This document shows, in pieces, positions 32,901 to 41,145 of a stretch of 64,000 nt of DNA. The notes beneath the pieces are model-generated. The model saw nothing but the letters and a program-made list of their open reading frames with translations, had not been told where the DNA came from and did no database searches. A program made the position numbers and the translations under genes. The stretch lies in the NCBI GenBank assembly GCA_035708205.1, contig DASSSY010000007.1, positions 297,024-361,023 on the forward strand, read 5' to 3'. How positions within the stretch are numbered: position 1 is the stretch's first letter; the number at the start of each line of letters is the position of its first letter. Source of the stretch: DASSSY01 sp035708205 (lineage in GTDB: Bacteria > Bacteroidota > Bacteroidia > Chitinophagales > Chitinophagaceae).

Positions 32901-34874
32901 ATGCGCCGATTCCTATTTTTTTTCACGCTTGCTATTTTTTCAGCTTTTATGGCACAGGCACAAAAATTTGACCCCGAATTAGCATTCCGGCAAAACCTTT
33001 TCCCCGCCGGCAACGTATTCAGAAGCGCCAATGGGGCGCCCGGCGGGCAATACTGGCAAAACAGGGTGGATTACCAGATCACCGCCTCTTTCGATACAAC
33101 GAGCCATATCCTGTCCGGAACGGCCATTATTCATTATCAAAATAACAGCCCCGACAGCCTGTCTTTCCTTTGGCTGGCCTTAGACCAGAATACCGATAAA
33201 AAATCATCGATCGGGCAAAGCATGAGCAACCCGGTCGAAAAGGAAGATGCCGGGACCGGCTTTATTATCGAAAATGTCGCCGTTCAATCGGGAAACCCCT
33301 GGCAGGATGCCGAATTCCTCATTTCCGATACCCGTATGCAGATCAGGTTGCCTGAAGCGCTTGCCGGCAACGGGCAGCAACTGACCGTAAAAATTAAATA
33401 TCACTTCAAGCTCCCTGAAAAATCGGCGGCCGGGAGAGCCGGCATACTGGACACAAAAGACGGCGCCATTTTTGAAATCGCCTACTGGTATCCCCGGCTT
33501 TGCGTCTATGACGACCTAAGAGGCTGGAACACCTTACCTTTTACCGGCGGCGGAGAATTTTATTGTGAATATGGCGATTTTGACTACCAGGTCACCGTGC
33601 CTTCGGGGATTATCGTCGCGGGCGCAGGCGAATTAGTTAATGGCGCAGATATCCTTTCAGGCAATATCTTAAAAAATCTCAGCAAGGCCAGGCAGTCAGA
33701 CAAAACGGTCATCATCCGCTCTGCCGAAGATGTTCAAAAACACTGCCCGACGAAAAAAGCGACCGGTACGACCACCTGGCATTTTCGGATGACCAACAGC
33801 CGCGATGTGGCTTTTGCCTGTTCCAAGAGCTTTATATGGGATGGTGCGAAAATAAATTTACCCGGAAACAAAACCGCTTTCGCACAATCCTTTTATCCTG
33901 AAAAAAGTAGCCATGACCAAAACGGCTGGCCGAGGGCTACTGAATATCTCAAAGCTTCTGTAGAGATCTTTTCAGAGAAATGGTTCCCCTACCCCTATCC
34001 GGAAGCAACGAATGTGGCGGGCCCGGTGGGCGGCATGGAATTTCCGGGCATTACTTTTGACTGGCATGCGCCGAAAAAGGACGGGAAAGGCTTTTGGGCG
34101 CTCATTTCACATGAAATCGGTCATTGCTGGTTCCCAATGATCGTCGGCGCCAATGAAAGGCGCTATCCCTTTATGGATGAAGGATTCAATACCTTTATCG
34201 ATATTTACGCGCAGGAAGCTTTTAACAACGGTGAATATGCCCCCAAGCGCGACGGCGAATACGCACCCGGCGGCGGCAACCCTGCAGAGGAGATCATTCC
34301 GGTCATCAAAGAGCTTCAAAACAGCTATACTCTCATGGACGCACCGGACAGAATGGATTATAAATTTGTCCACCCGCTGTTTTATTTTAAAACGGCTTAC
34401 GGCTTAGTGTTGCTCCGTGAGGTCATTTTAGGACATGACCGGTTCGATTACGCTTTCCAAACCTACTGCCGGCGGTGGGCGTTCAAACATCCTTCCCCCA
34501 TTGATTTTTTCCGCACCATGGACAATGCTTCTGGCGAAGACCTGGACTGGTTCTGGCGGGGCTGGTTTTATCATAACTGGCTGCTGGACCAATCCGTGAA
34601 ATCGGTAGCCTACAAAGACAACGAGACTCAAAACGGTGCGCTGGTCACCATTTCGAACAACGACCAACTAGTGATGCCGGTAACCGTTTCCGTAAAGGAG
34701 GAAAACGGCCAAACGCATTTATTAAAATTACCCGTTGGCATATGGGCGCATGGCCCGGAATGGACGTTCCTGGCACCTACCACCTCGAAAATACTGTCCG
34801 TTGTCTTAGACCCGGATCATCGATTACCGGATACCAACCGCGCAAACAACACCTGGCCCCCCAACGCCCAGTAA
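32901..34874 (+). CDS. secreted M1-family metallopeptidase
   Basis: 657 residues with a signal peptide (MRRFLFFFTLAIFSAFMAQA, then QKF). A gluzincin: zinc motif HEIGH at 404-408, third ligand Glu427 in FMDEGFNTF (HExxH-18-E). Upstream is GGMEFPGITF, the GxMEN-like substrate loop in a variant form (GGMEF). The N-terminal beta domain (about 50-270) and the C-terminal beta region fit the M1 fold. Exported to the periplasm or cell surface. It precedes gldG by 77 bp on the same strand; co-transcription is possible, but a separate -7 element lies between. Confidence 0.9.
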   Translation: MRRFLFFFTLAIFSAFMAQAQKFDPELAFRQNLFPAGNVFRSANGAPGGQYWQNRVDYQITASFDTTSHILSGTAIIHYQNNSPDSLSFLWLALDQNTDKKSSIGQSMSNPVEKEDAGTGFIIENVAVQSGNPWQDAEFLISDTRMQIRLPEALAGNGQQLTVKIKYHFKLPEKSAAGRAGILDTKDGAIFEIAYWYPRLCVYDDLRGWNTLPFTGGGEFYCEYGDFDYQVTVPSGIIVAGAGELVNGADILSGNILKNLSKARQSDKTVIIRSAEDVQKHCPTKKATGTTTWHFRMTNSRDVAFACSKSFIWDGAKINLPGNKTAFAQSFYPEKSSHDQNGWPRATEYLKASVEIFSEKWFPYPYPEATNVAGPVGGMEFPGITFDWHAPKKDGKGFWALISHEIGHCWFPMIVGANERRYPFMDEGFNTFIDIYAQEAFNNGEYAPKRDGEYAPGGGNPAEEIIPVIKELQNSYTLMDAPDRMDYKFVHPLFYFKTAYGLVLLREVILGHDRFDYAFQTYCRRWAFKHPSPIDFFRTMDNASGEDLDWFWRGWFYHNWLLDQSVKSVAYKDNETQNGALVTISNNDQLVMPVTVSVKEENGQTHLLKLPVGIWAHGPEWTFLAPTTSKILSVVLDPDHRLPDTNRANNTWPPNAQ

Positions 34875-34925
34875 TCAATTCCTTCAGCCTGAAAGATATT
34901 TTTAGCATTTCAGGACCGCATTCAA

Positions 34926-34933
34926 TACTTTTG
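34926..34933 (+). promoter_or_regulatory. -7 element before gldG
   Basis: TACTTTTG matches TAnnTTTG, 18 bp before the gldG ATG. No strong -33 TTG was identified. Confidence 0.4.
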
Positions 34934-34951
34934 CTACACTTTTGAATCATC

Positions 34952-36673
34952 ATGCCGGAAAATCAGAAAACGAACAGCCAGACCAGGCAAAAAAAAATTA
35001 CGCTGCAGCTCTGCGGCTTCATTGTCTTTTTGATATTCATCAATATTGGTGTAAGCTTTATTAACGGAAAGGCCGACCTGACAAAAGATCACCGCTATAC
35101 CATCACCCCGGCCACTAAAGAACTTTTAAAGGACCTACCGGAAAAAGTAGAAGTGACGGTATTCTTAACCGGCGATGACTTGCCGGCGGCCTTCAAAAGA
35201 CTTTCCCGGAGCACTCTCGAAATGCTGCGCAACTTCCGCGATATCAGTAACAACAAAGTAAGCTTCCGGACCCTGGACCCGTTAGGTAACGATTCGCTGG
35301 CGCTCAAATTGCTGAACGGCTATCGTATGTCCGGTATCCCGGTAACCATTGGCGCCGGCAAAAGAGGTATCAGCCAGAGAATGATTTTTCCATGGGCCTT
35401 AGTTACGTTAAAGGACGATAAGGGCATGACGCACGGTTTTCCTGTCTTTTTGCAGGAAAGCAATACGCCTCAGTTGTCCCGGAGCATTTTGCTCCGCTCG
35501 GAAATGTTATTGGAATACAGCCTGGCCAACGGCATTCACCAAATTACGAAAACCAATACAGCGTCGGTGGCTTATCTTACCGGTAACGGCGAGCCTTTTG
35601 GCTATCATGTGCTCGCCGCCTTTAATGCCCTGGGCCACTATTACCGGTTAGACACCGTTAATCTCGAACAAAATGTCCGGATCCCTAACACCTATACCGC
35701 GCTCATCATCAACCGGCCGGAAAAGCCATTCAGTGAAACCGCCAAATTCAAGCTGGACCAATACCTGATGAACGGCGGGCGGTTACTCATCAATGTTGAC
35801 GGCGCCACAGGCTCCTTGGACAGCTTTAACAACGAAGGCCGGTTCAACTCCTTAGCGCTGGACCTTAATTTAGACGACCTGCTGTACCACTACGGCGTTC
35901 GGCTCAATCACGACCTGATGGAAGATGCCGTCAACTGTGCCGGCATCCCGCTGACCGCGCAGGGCAACAACCCCGAGCCGGTCATCTATCCATGGGTATA
36001 TTTTCCCGTGTTACAGGCCGGCAGCGAACATCCCATCGTTAAAAACCTGAATGGCGTTCTGGGCCGCTTTGTCAGCACCTTAGACACTAACGCCAACGAC
36101 CCCGCTATACGCAAGACCATATTACTGGCATCTTCCGATTACAGCAAGATCGAACCGACACCGACGCCCATTCTCCTGGAATCAGCCATGGTAGAAAAAA
36201 ACCCGGCGGCCTTTTTACAAAAAAAGCTGGCCGCTGCCGTATTGCTTGAAGGAAAGTTCCAATCGGCCTATGCCGACAGGATGCCTTTGGACGTTAAGCG
36301 ATTTATTGAGGATAACCACCTATCCGTCAAGCCCGAAGATCCTGCCGGCAGCAAGATCATTGTGGCTTCGGACGGGGCTTTAATGATGAATGAATTTTCC
36401 GAGAAAAACGGGCCTTCCGACCTGGGCATTTACCGCTACAGCGATTTCCAGTTTGACAACAAAACCTTCCTGCTGAACAGCATGGAATACCTGACCGATC
36501 CCGACAACCTGTTGGAAGCCCGCGCCAAACGTTTTGAAAAACACCTTTTAGACCCTAAACGGGTTGATGAGGAACGCGATAAATGGCAATGGATAAATAT
36601 CGCCGTACCCATCGCCTCGATTATCTTACTGGGATTGGTGTTCGGCTTTATCCGCAAAAAGAGATTCGGGTAG
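34952..36673 (+). CDS. gldG: gliding-associated ABC transporter substrate-binding subunit GldG
   Basis: 573 residues. One membrane segment near 20-40 follows a charged N-terminus (QKKITLQLCGFIVFLIFINIGVSF), and another ends the protein (IAVPIASIILLGLVFGFI then RKKRFG). The start DLTKDHRYTITPATKELLKDLPEKVEVTVFL is the family signature, and ALIINRPEKPFSE and LLINVDG are typical. GldG works with GldF and GldA, an ABC transporter of the gliding machinery in Bacteroidota. In most genomes gldF lies directly upstream of gldG; here the upstream gene is an M1 peptidase and gldF is not in the window. Confidence 0.92.
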   Translation: MPENQKTNSQTRQKKITLQLCGFIVFLIFINIGVSFINGKADLTKDHRYTITPATKELLKDLPEKVEVTVFLTGDDLPAAFKRLSRSTLEMLRNFRDISNNKVSFRTLDPLGNDSLALKLLNGYRMSGIPVTIGAGKRGISQRMIFPWALVTLKDDKGMTHGFPVFLQESNTPQLSRSILLRSEMLLEYSLANGIHQITKTNTASVAYLTGNGEPFGYHVLAAFNALGHYYRLDTVNLEQNVRIPNTYTALIINRPEKPFSETAKFKLDQYLMNGGRLLINVDGATGSLDSFNNEGRFNSLALDLNLDDLLYHYGVRLNHDLMEDAVNCAGIPLTAQGNNPEPVIYPWVYFPVLQAGSEHPIVKNLNGVLGRFVSTLDTNANDPAIRKTILLASSDYSKIEPTPTPILLESAMVEKNPAAFLQKKLAAAVLLEGKFQSAYADRMPLDVKRFIEDNHLSVKPEDPAGSKIIVASDGALMMNEFSEKNGPSDLGIYRYSDFQFDNKTFLLNSMEYLTDPDNLLEARAKRFEKHLLDPKRVDEERDKWQWINIAVPIASIILLGLVFGFIRKKRFG

Positions 36674-37007
36674 CGGGAATATCCAGTCAAAAGGACGGAA
36701 CGCGGGGGATTACTTAATACCCATGGCCCGGAAGAAAGCTTCCCGCGAGTCTTTAATCCAACGGAACGTCCTTCTATCGCCGGGAAAAGAATTGTTGGCC
36801 ATAACACGACAGCAGGGCCATAATCGATTCGATTTTGGAAGAGTATTAGAGGCAATCAATACCTCCCGGAATGCCGACGCCCTTTAGCTTAAAGGTAAAG
36901 GATCAATGAAAACACACCAACTTAACTTTTGCTCAGTTCATATTCGTATCGCGATCCTTTTTAGCAGCCTGGATGATCTAATAGCCTTTAAAAGAATCTG
37001 GATCCTT
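36674..37007. other. intergenic stretch without a recognised gene
   Basis: 334 bp after gldG with no convincing coding frame on either strand; the minus-strand frame through 36436-36855 is antisense to gldG with odd composition. No TAnnTTTG element was found. A strong plus-strand terminator follows at 37008. Confidence 0.5.
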
Positions 37008-37054
37008 ATAGCCTATGGCCCCGGATATCCCTAAGGCCATAGGCTATTTATTTT
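37008..37054 (+). terminator. strong terminator, 335 bp after gldG
   Basis: Perfect 13-bp stem ATAGCCTATGGCC (37008-37020) and GGCCATAGGCTAT (37035-37047) with a 14-nt loop, followed by TTATTTTTT. On the plus strand it could end gldG transcripts (long 3' end) or an unannotated RNA. Confidence 0.75.
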
Positions 37055-37072
37055 TTACCATATCATCAACCT

Positions 37073-37831
37073 CTACAAGAAGGCCTTAATAGGAACCTTT
37101 GTCGCAATATGCCGCTCAATATGCTTTTCAATAGCCGGCAAAGTCGCGCATAATTGCTCAAATGAATGAATAATGTAAAATTTTTCCTGTAAGACATCTG
37201 TCCGGTAGTTTTCCGTCATCACCTCTTCCAGGTTAAATTCCTTTTTTTGTGGCGTGTCACTCAGAGCGTGACAGGACTCCCCGGTAGATGAAAGGATGCC
37301 CGCGCCAAATAATTTCACTTTATCCTGTTCCTCTAATAACCCAAATTCTATGGTAAACCAGTAGATACGGGAAAGTATTTGTAATGCTTCCGGCTCTTCA
37401 CGCCACTTCAGGGCCAGTTTGCCAAAAGACTCCATGAACGCTGCATAAGCCTTGTTGCCCAATAAAGGCACATGACCAAATACGTCATGGAACATGTCCG
37501 GCTCTTCCAGGTAGTCCAGCTGTTCCATTGTCCTCAGCCAGCAGGTAGCCGGAAAAATTTTTTGAGCCAATAAGCCAAAGAATTTCTCCGGGGGCACCAA
37601 TCCCGGCGCCACGATTAACTGCCATCCCGTCAATTTGCCAAGACGGGCATTCGTTTCTTTAAAATCGGGAATAGTGACGGCATTAAACCCGATTTGTCCC
37701 AGCGCCTGAAGGTAATCATTACTTGCATATTGTTGCAGCAAAGCCATTTGCCGGTCAAAAAGCAATTGCCATACGGCAAGGTCGCCGGGAGTGTAATTGT
37801 CATAATCCTGGACAACAGGTCTGATGTTCAT
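37073..37831 (-). CDS. phhA: phenylalanine 4-monooxygenase
   Basis: Hydroxylates Phe to Tyr with tetrahydropterin and Fe(II). 252 residues, a bacterial-length enzyme without a regulatory ACT domain. Iron ligands His115 and His120 in DMFHDVFGHVPLL and Glu162 in YWFTIEFGLLEE are all present. GLVPPEKFFGLLA and EEPDMFHD are typical. It is encoded with its own leader region: a Tyr-rich 32-codon frame and a terminator lie upstream on the same strand. HppD of the same pathway is 33 kb away. In this position phhA can serve Tyr synthesis or Phe breakdown. Confidence 0.95.
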   Translation of the reverse strand: MNIRPVVQDYDNYTPGDLAVWQLLFDRQMALLQQYASNDYLQALGQIGFNAVTIPDFKETNARLGKLTGWQLIVAPGLVPPEKFFGLLAQKIFPATCWLRTMEQLDYLEEPDMFHDVFGHVPLLGNKAYAAFMESFGKLALKWREEPEALQILSRIYWFTIEFGLLEEQDKVKLFGAGILSSTGESCHALSDTPQKKEFNLEEVMTENYRTDVLQEKFYIIHSFEQLCATLPAIEKHIERHIATKVPIKAFL

Positions 37832-37865
37832 TGTATTTTGTTTTTGATTTAATAAATGAAAAAGG

Positions 37866-37900
37866 AAAAAAATAACCCGGCTCTTGTTCAGAACCGGGTT
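37866..37900 (-). terminator. attenuator-like terminator between the leader frame and phhA
   Basis: On the minus strand, AACCCGGTTCT (37900-37890) pairs with AGAGCCGGGTT (37884-37874) over a 5-nt loop (11-bp stem, one U-G pair), then ATTTTTTT. It sits 28 bp after the leader-frame stop and about 35 bp before the phhA start. Terminating here would cut off phhA, hence an attenuator is suspected. Confidence 0.8.
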
Positions 37901-37927
37901 TAAGTTATGCGTATCACATGACCTGCC

Positions 37928-38026
37928 TTATTCCGAACAATATCGAAGGGAATAAAGGTAACCGTAAGCAGTAGCAGCAGTCGCTACACATTTATTACAG
38001 AGCCGTATGAAATAACGATCTTGCAT
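37928..38026 (-). CDS. candidate Tyr-rich leader peptide of phhA
   Basis: A 32-residue frame from ATG 38026 to TAA 37928. It starts MQDRYFIRLCNK and includes TAYGYLYSLRYCSE. It has 5 Tyr and 1 Phe in 32 residues, with three Tyr in five codons (YGYLY); random expectation is about one Tyr. The product of phhA is Tyr. The frame lies between fabD (stop 38075) and the terminator before phhA. A TACTTTG element lies 8 bp before its ATG. Too short for typical gene calling, and no protein family recognised. Translation and regulatory role are inferred, not shown. Confidence 0.65.
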   Translation of the reverse strand: MQDRYFIRLCNKCVATAATAYGYLYSLRYCSE

Positions 38027-38033
38027 GAAGCTG

Positions 38034-38040
38034 CAAAGTA
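38034..38040 (-). promoter_or_regulatory. -7-like element before the phhA leader frame
   Basis: On the minus strand TACTTTG (38040-38034) resembles TAnnTTTG with one spacer base missing. The leader ATG follows 7 bp later. No -33 TTG recognised. Confidence 0.35.
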
Positions 38041-38074
38041 AAGAAAAAATTATAGATAATAAAAGAATGCTTTT

Positions 38075-38956
38075 TTATGCTAAGCTCCCCGCCTGTACCT
38101 CGCGGTTCACTTTTTTTACCAGGCCCTGCAATACTTTACCGGGGCCGCATTCCACATAATGCTCAATCCCATCACCCAGCATCTTTTCTACAATCTGTGT
38201 CCAGCGCACCGGCGCGGTGAGTTGCTGAATCAGGTTTCGCTTAATGCCCTCAGGATCGGTATGCGGCAGGCCATCGACGTTCTGGTAAATGGGGCAACCG
38301 GGTTCCTGAAACCCGGTTTCTTCAATGGCTTTCCGTAATTCTTCCGCTGCCGGCGCCATGAGCGGAGAATGGAAAGCACCGCCAACCTGAAGCACTAAAG
38401 CCCTTTTTGCACCGGCGTCCTTCATCAAAGCACAAGCTCTGTCAATGCCTGCCATACTGCCGGAGATGACCAATTGCCCGGGACAGTTATAATTGGCCGG
38501 GACAACTATTTCATCGGTAATACCGGCACAGATGTCTTCAATAACCTGGTCGGGAAGACCTAAAATGGCAGCCATGGTAGAAGGATTCGCTTCACAGGCT
38601 TTCTGCATGGCCAGGGCCCGCTTGGAAACCAATAACAAGGCGTCTTCAAATTTAAGTGCGCCGGCTGCCACCAAAGCGGAAAATTCGCCAAGCGAATGAC
38701 CGGCAACCGCATCGGGAGCCACATGTTCCTTAGTTAAAAAAGTGATCACCGAATGCAAGAAAACAGCCGGCTGGGTCACCCGGGTTTGCTTCAGATCTTC
38801 TTCTGTTCCGGAGAACATGATATCCGAAATCCTGAACCCTAGCAAGTCATTGGCTTGTTCAAAACGGGCTTTCGCGCGACTGTCCGATTCATACAGGTCC
38901 CTGCCCATACCGGAAAATTGTGCACCCTGGCCCGGAAATATAAATGCGGTCTTCAT
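38075..38956 (-). CDS. fabD: malonyl-CoA:ACP transacylase FabD
   Basis: Loads malonyl from CoA onto acyl carrier protein for fatty-acid synthesis. Started at ATG 38956 (MKTAFIFPGQGAQFSGMG), the normal N-terminus; an upstream in-frame Met adds 10 residues. Length 293. FPGQGAQ at 7-13, active Ser88 in AGHSLGEFSA, and GGAFHSPLM with the catalytic His near 197 are all there. No other fab genes adjoin it. The phhA leader frame begins 48 bp after its stop; no clear terminator separates them. Confidence 0.96.
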   Translation of the reverse strand: MKTAFIFPGQGAQFSGMGRDLYESDSRAKARFEQANDLLGFRISDIMFSGTEEDLKQTRVTQPAVFLHSVITFLTKEHVAPDAVAGHSLGEFSALVAAGALKFEDALLLVSKRALAMQKACEANPSTMAAILGLPDQVIEDICAGITDEIVVPANYNCPGQLVISGSMAGIDRACALMKDAGAKRALVLQVGGAFHSPLMAPAAEELRKAIEETGFQEPGCPIYQNVDGLPHTDPEGIKRNLIQQLTAPVRWTQIVEKMLGDGIEHYVECGPGKVLQGLVKKVNREVQAGSLA

Positions 38957-39293
38957 ATATTTTATTCTTTTGATTTTCGGCTGCAATATTACAGCCTCCG
39001 CGACTTTTTACAAAGGGTTCTCCACCAAAAGCATAAATTTATCCACAAAGAGCAGAAAATCCTTCAATATCGTGTATTTTTGTTGCAATTATTCCGTCAA
39101 AATACAAAATAATACATGCTAAACCGGCAATCGCTTGAGCCGGTCTCAAGTATGACATCAGCATTATTTCATAATATTCCTGGTGATTTTGTTAAAAAAT
39201 GGTCCATCAATTGAAGCAAATTGTCCTGATCATCACATATTCCGGGCAGGCAACCGTAAGCTTTAGCATTGAAAAGAATTTATATAGACACAC
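38957..39293. other. intergenic region between fabD and parA
   Basis: 337 bp, divergent promoters expected. A single perfect DnaA-box sequence TTATCCACA is at 39039-39047; one box beside parAB is not enough to call an origin. No consensus -7 element or parS-like palindrome was recognised. A frame through 38742-39122 is antisense to fabD with no family. Confidence 0.4.
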
Positions 39294-40121
39294 ATGGCAA
39301 AAATTATTGCAATAGCAAATCAAAAAGGCGGTGTAGGCAAAACCACTACGGCGATCAACCTTGCTTCCAGCCTGGCTGTTCTGGAATACAAAACCCTGCT
39401 GATAGATGGCGATCCGCAAGCCAACAGTACCACAGGTAACGGGTTTGACCTGAAAAACATCCAGGTCAGCATCTACGACTGTATGGTTAACGAGCTGCCC
39501 CTCCGGCAGGCCATCCTGGAAACCGAAACCCCCAACCTCAGCTTATTGCCGGCCCATGTGGACCTGGTCGGCGCGGAAATTGAACTGATCAACCTGCCGA
39601 ACCGGGAACTGATCCTGAAACAGGTGCTGGACGCCGAAAAGGACGGTTTCGATTTTATGATCATCGACTGCTCCCCTTCCCTGGGGCTGATCACCGTTAA
39701 CGCCCTGGCAGCCGCCGATTCGGTGATCATTCCCGTACAATGCGAATATTTTGCCCTGGAAGGCCTGGGTAAATTACTGAATACCATTAAAATCGTTCAA
39801 AACCGTATCAATACCGGCTTAGCGATCGAAGGTATCCTGATGACCATGTATGACGGCCGCCTCCGACTGAGCAACCAGGTGGTGGAAGAGATCAAAAACC
39901 ATTTTGAAAGCCTGGTCTTTGACACGATCGTCCACCGCAACACCCGGCTGGGCGAAGCCCCCAGCTTCGGCAAACCGGCTTTGCTTTATGACGCGGACAG
40001 TACCGGCGCCATTAACTATCTCAACCTGGCCAAAGAGATCTTACAGAAGAACGACCTGACCAAAATCAAAAACAGGCACAAGAAAACAGCAGCAAAGGAC
40101 GAGGAAAACCTGATCAAATAA
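39294..40121 (+). CDS. parA: chromosome partitioning ATPase ParA (Soj)
   Basis: 275 residues. Deviant Walker A KGGVGKTTTAINLA at 11-24, Walker A' DGDPQANSTTG near 40-50, and Walker B MIIDCSPSLG. It drives ParB-parS complexes through the cell. It overlaps parB by one base (TAATG), so the two are translationally coupled. The C-terminal tail is charged. Core motifs are complete. The gene is followed by parB and then, after 83 bp, a sugar kinase. Confidence 0.95.
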   Translation: MAKIIAIANQKGGVGKTTTAINLASSLAVLEYKTLLIDGDPQANSTTGNGFDLKNIQVSIYDCMVNELPLRQAILETETPNLSLLPAHVDLVGAEIELINLPNRELILKQVLDAEKDGFDFMIIDCSPSLGLITVNALAAADSVIIPVQCEYFALEGLGKLLNTIKIVQNRINTGLAIEGILMTMYDGRLRLSNQVVEEIKNHFESLVFDTIVHRNTRLGEAPSFGKPALLYDADSTGAINYLNLAKEILQKNDLTKIKNRHKKTAAKDEENLIK

Positions 40122-41062
40122 TGAAAAAAGAAAAAGTAAACCATACGGTAGTAGCTACGGGAAATAAGAAAAGTGCATTGGGCCGGGGTATCAAGGCCCT
40201 TCTGGATAATATGGATGAGGATCTGCAGCATCCGGGCAACCCATTGGCCGCCATCAGCGAGAAAAGCGTTCTCACCACTACGGGATGGCGTATCCCGCTC
40301 GACCAGATCGTGGTCAATCCGAAACAACCCCGGCACGATTTCGACCCTAAAGCTTTGGAAGAGCTGGCTGAAAGCATTAAGCTTCATGACATTATCCAGC
40401 CCATAACCGTTGCTAAAAAAGCCAATGGCGAATATAGCCTTATTTCCGGGGAACGGAGGTTTCGCGCCGCTAAAATGGCCGGCCTGACGGATATCCCGGC
40501 TTATGTCCGCTCGGCCAACGACCAGGAGCTGTTGGAATTGGCCCTGCTGGAAAACCTGCAAAGGGAAAACCTGAACGCCATCGAAATCGCCCTGAGCTAT
40601 AAAAGGTTGATGGATGAATGCGATCTGACCCAGGAGCAGGTTTCTGAAAGAATGAAAAAGGAACGTAGCACGGTGACCAATTACCTTCGCCTGCTCAAAC
40701 TTCCGCCCGATATTCAAAAATCAGTTCGCGACGGTGCGCTGTCCATGGGCCATGCCCGGACCATTATTGCTTTGGATAAGATCGATGAGCAATTGTATGT
40801 TTTCCGGGAAATTATCCAAAAGGCGCTTTCCGTCCGCCAGGTGGAACAACTGGTCCGTTCCCTGGTCAACGGTAAAAAAGAAACCGCCGGCAAAACAAAA
40901 GCCAAGCTACCACCGGCCTACAAACGCATTGAAGACAATATGGCCAGCCACTTCGCCACAAAGGTCCTGCTCCACCGTAAAAAGAACGGCAAGGGCACCA
41001 TTGTGATCGATTTTTATAATGATGAGGACCTGGAACGCATTATGGAACAAATGCAACTTTAA
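40121..41062 (+). CDS. parB: chromosome partitioning protein ParB
   Basis: 313 residues. The N-terminal tail (SALGRGIKALL) is followed by the ParB/Srx domain: LDQIVVNPKQPRHDFDPKALEELAESI, GEYSLISGERRFRAA (CTP-binding box), LENLQRENLNAIEIA. A helix-turn-helix (CDLTQEQVSERMKKERSTVTNYLRLLKLP) and a C-terminal dimerisation domain follow. Binds parS; no parS-like palindrome was seen in the window by eye. Overlaps parA by one base. Confidence 0.95.
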   Translation: MKKEKVNHTVVATGNKKSALGRGIKALLDNMDEDLQHPGNPLAAISEKSVLTTTGWRIPLDQIVVNPKQPRHDFDPKALEELAESIKLHDIIQPITVAKKANGEYSLISGERRFRAAKMAGLTDIPAYVRSANDQELLELALLENLQRENLNAIEIALSYKRLMDECDLTQEQVSERMKKERSTVTNYLRLLKLPPDIQKSVRDGALSMGHARTIIALDKIDEQLYVFREIIQKALSVRQVEQLVRSLVNGKKETAGKTKAKLPPAYKRIEDNMASHFATKVLLHRKKNGKGTIVIDFYNDEDLERIMEQMQL

Positions 41063-41145
41063 GTCCGGAGCATAAAAATAACCAGCATTTTGAGCATTAT
41101 GAACCCGGGGCCCGTCCAACAACACCCTAAAACCGGATATCGCCA

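Noticed and set aside
36436..36855. Minus-strand frame partly antisense to gldG (139 codons)
   Set aside because: More than half lies under gldG; the rest has no signal, promoter or family resemblance.
37073..38026. Tyr-sensing riboswitch or T-box at phhA
   Set aside because: No T-box motif or specifier-loop structure recognisable; the Tyr codons are in a translated-looking frame instead.
39039..39047. DnaA-box sequence beside parAB as possible origin
   Set aside because: A single 9-mer; no cluster, no AT-rich unwinding region and no dnaA or gidA nearby.
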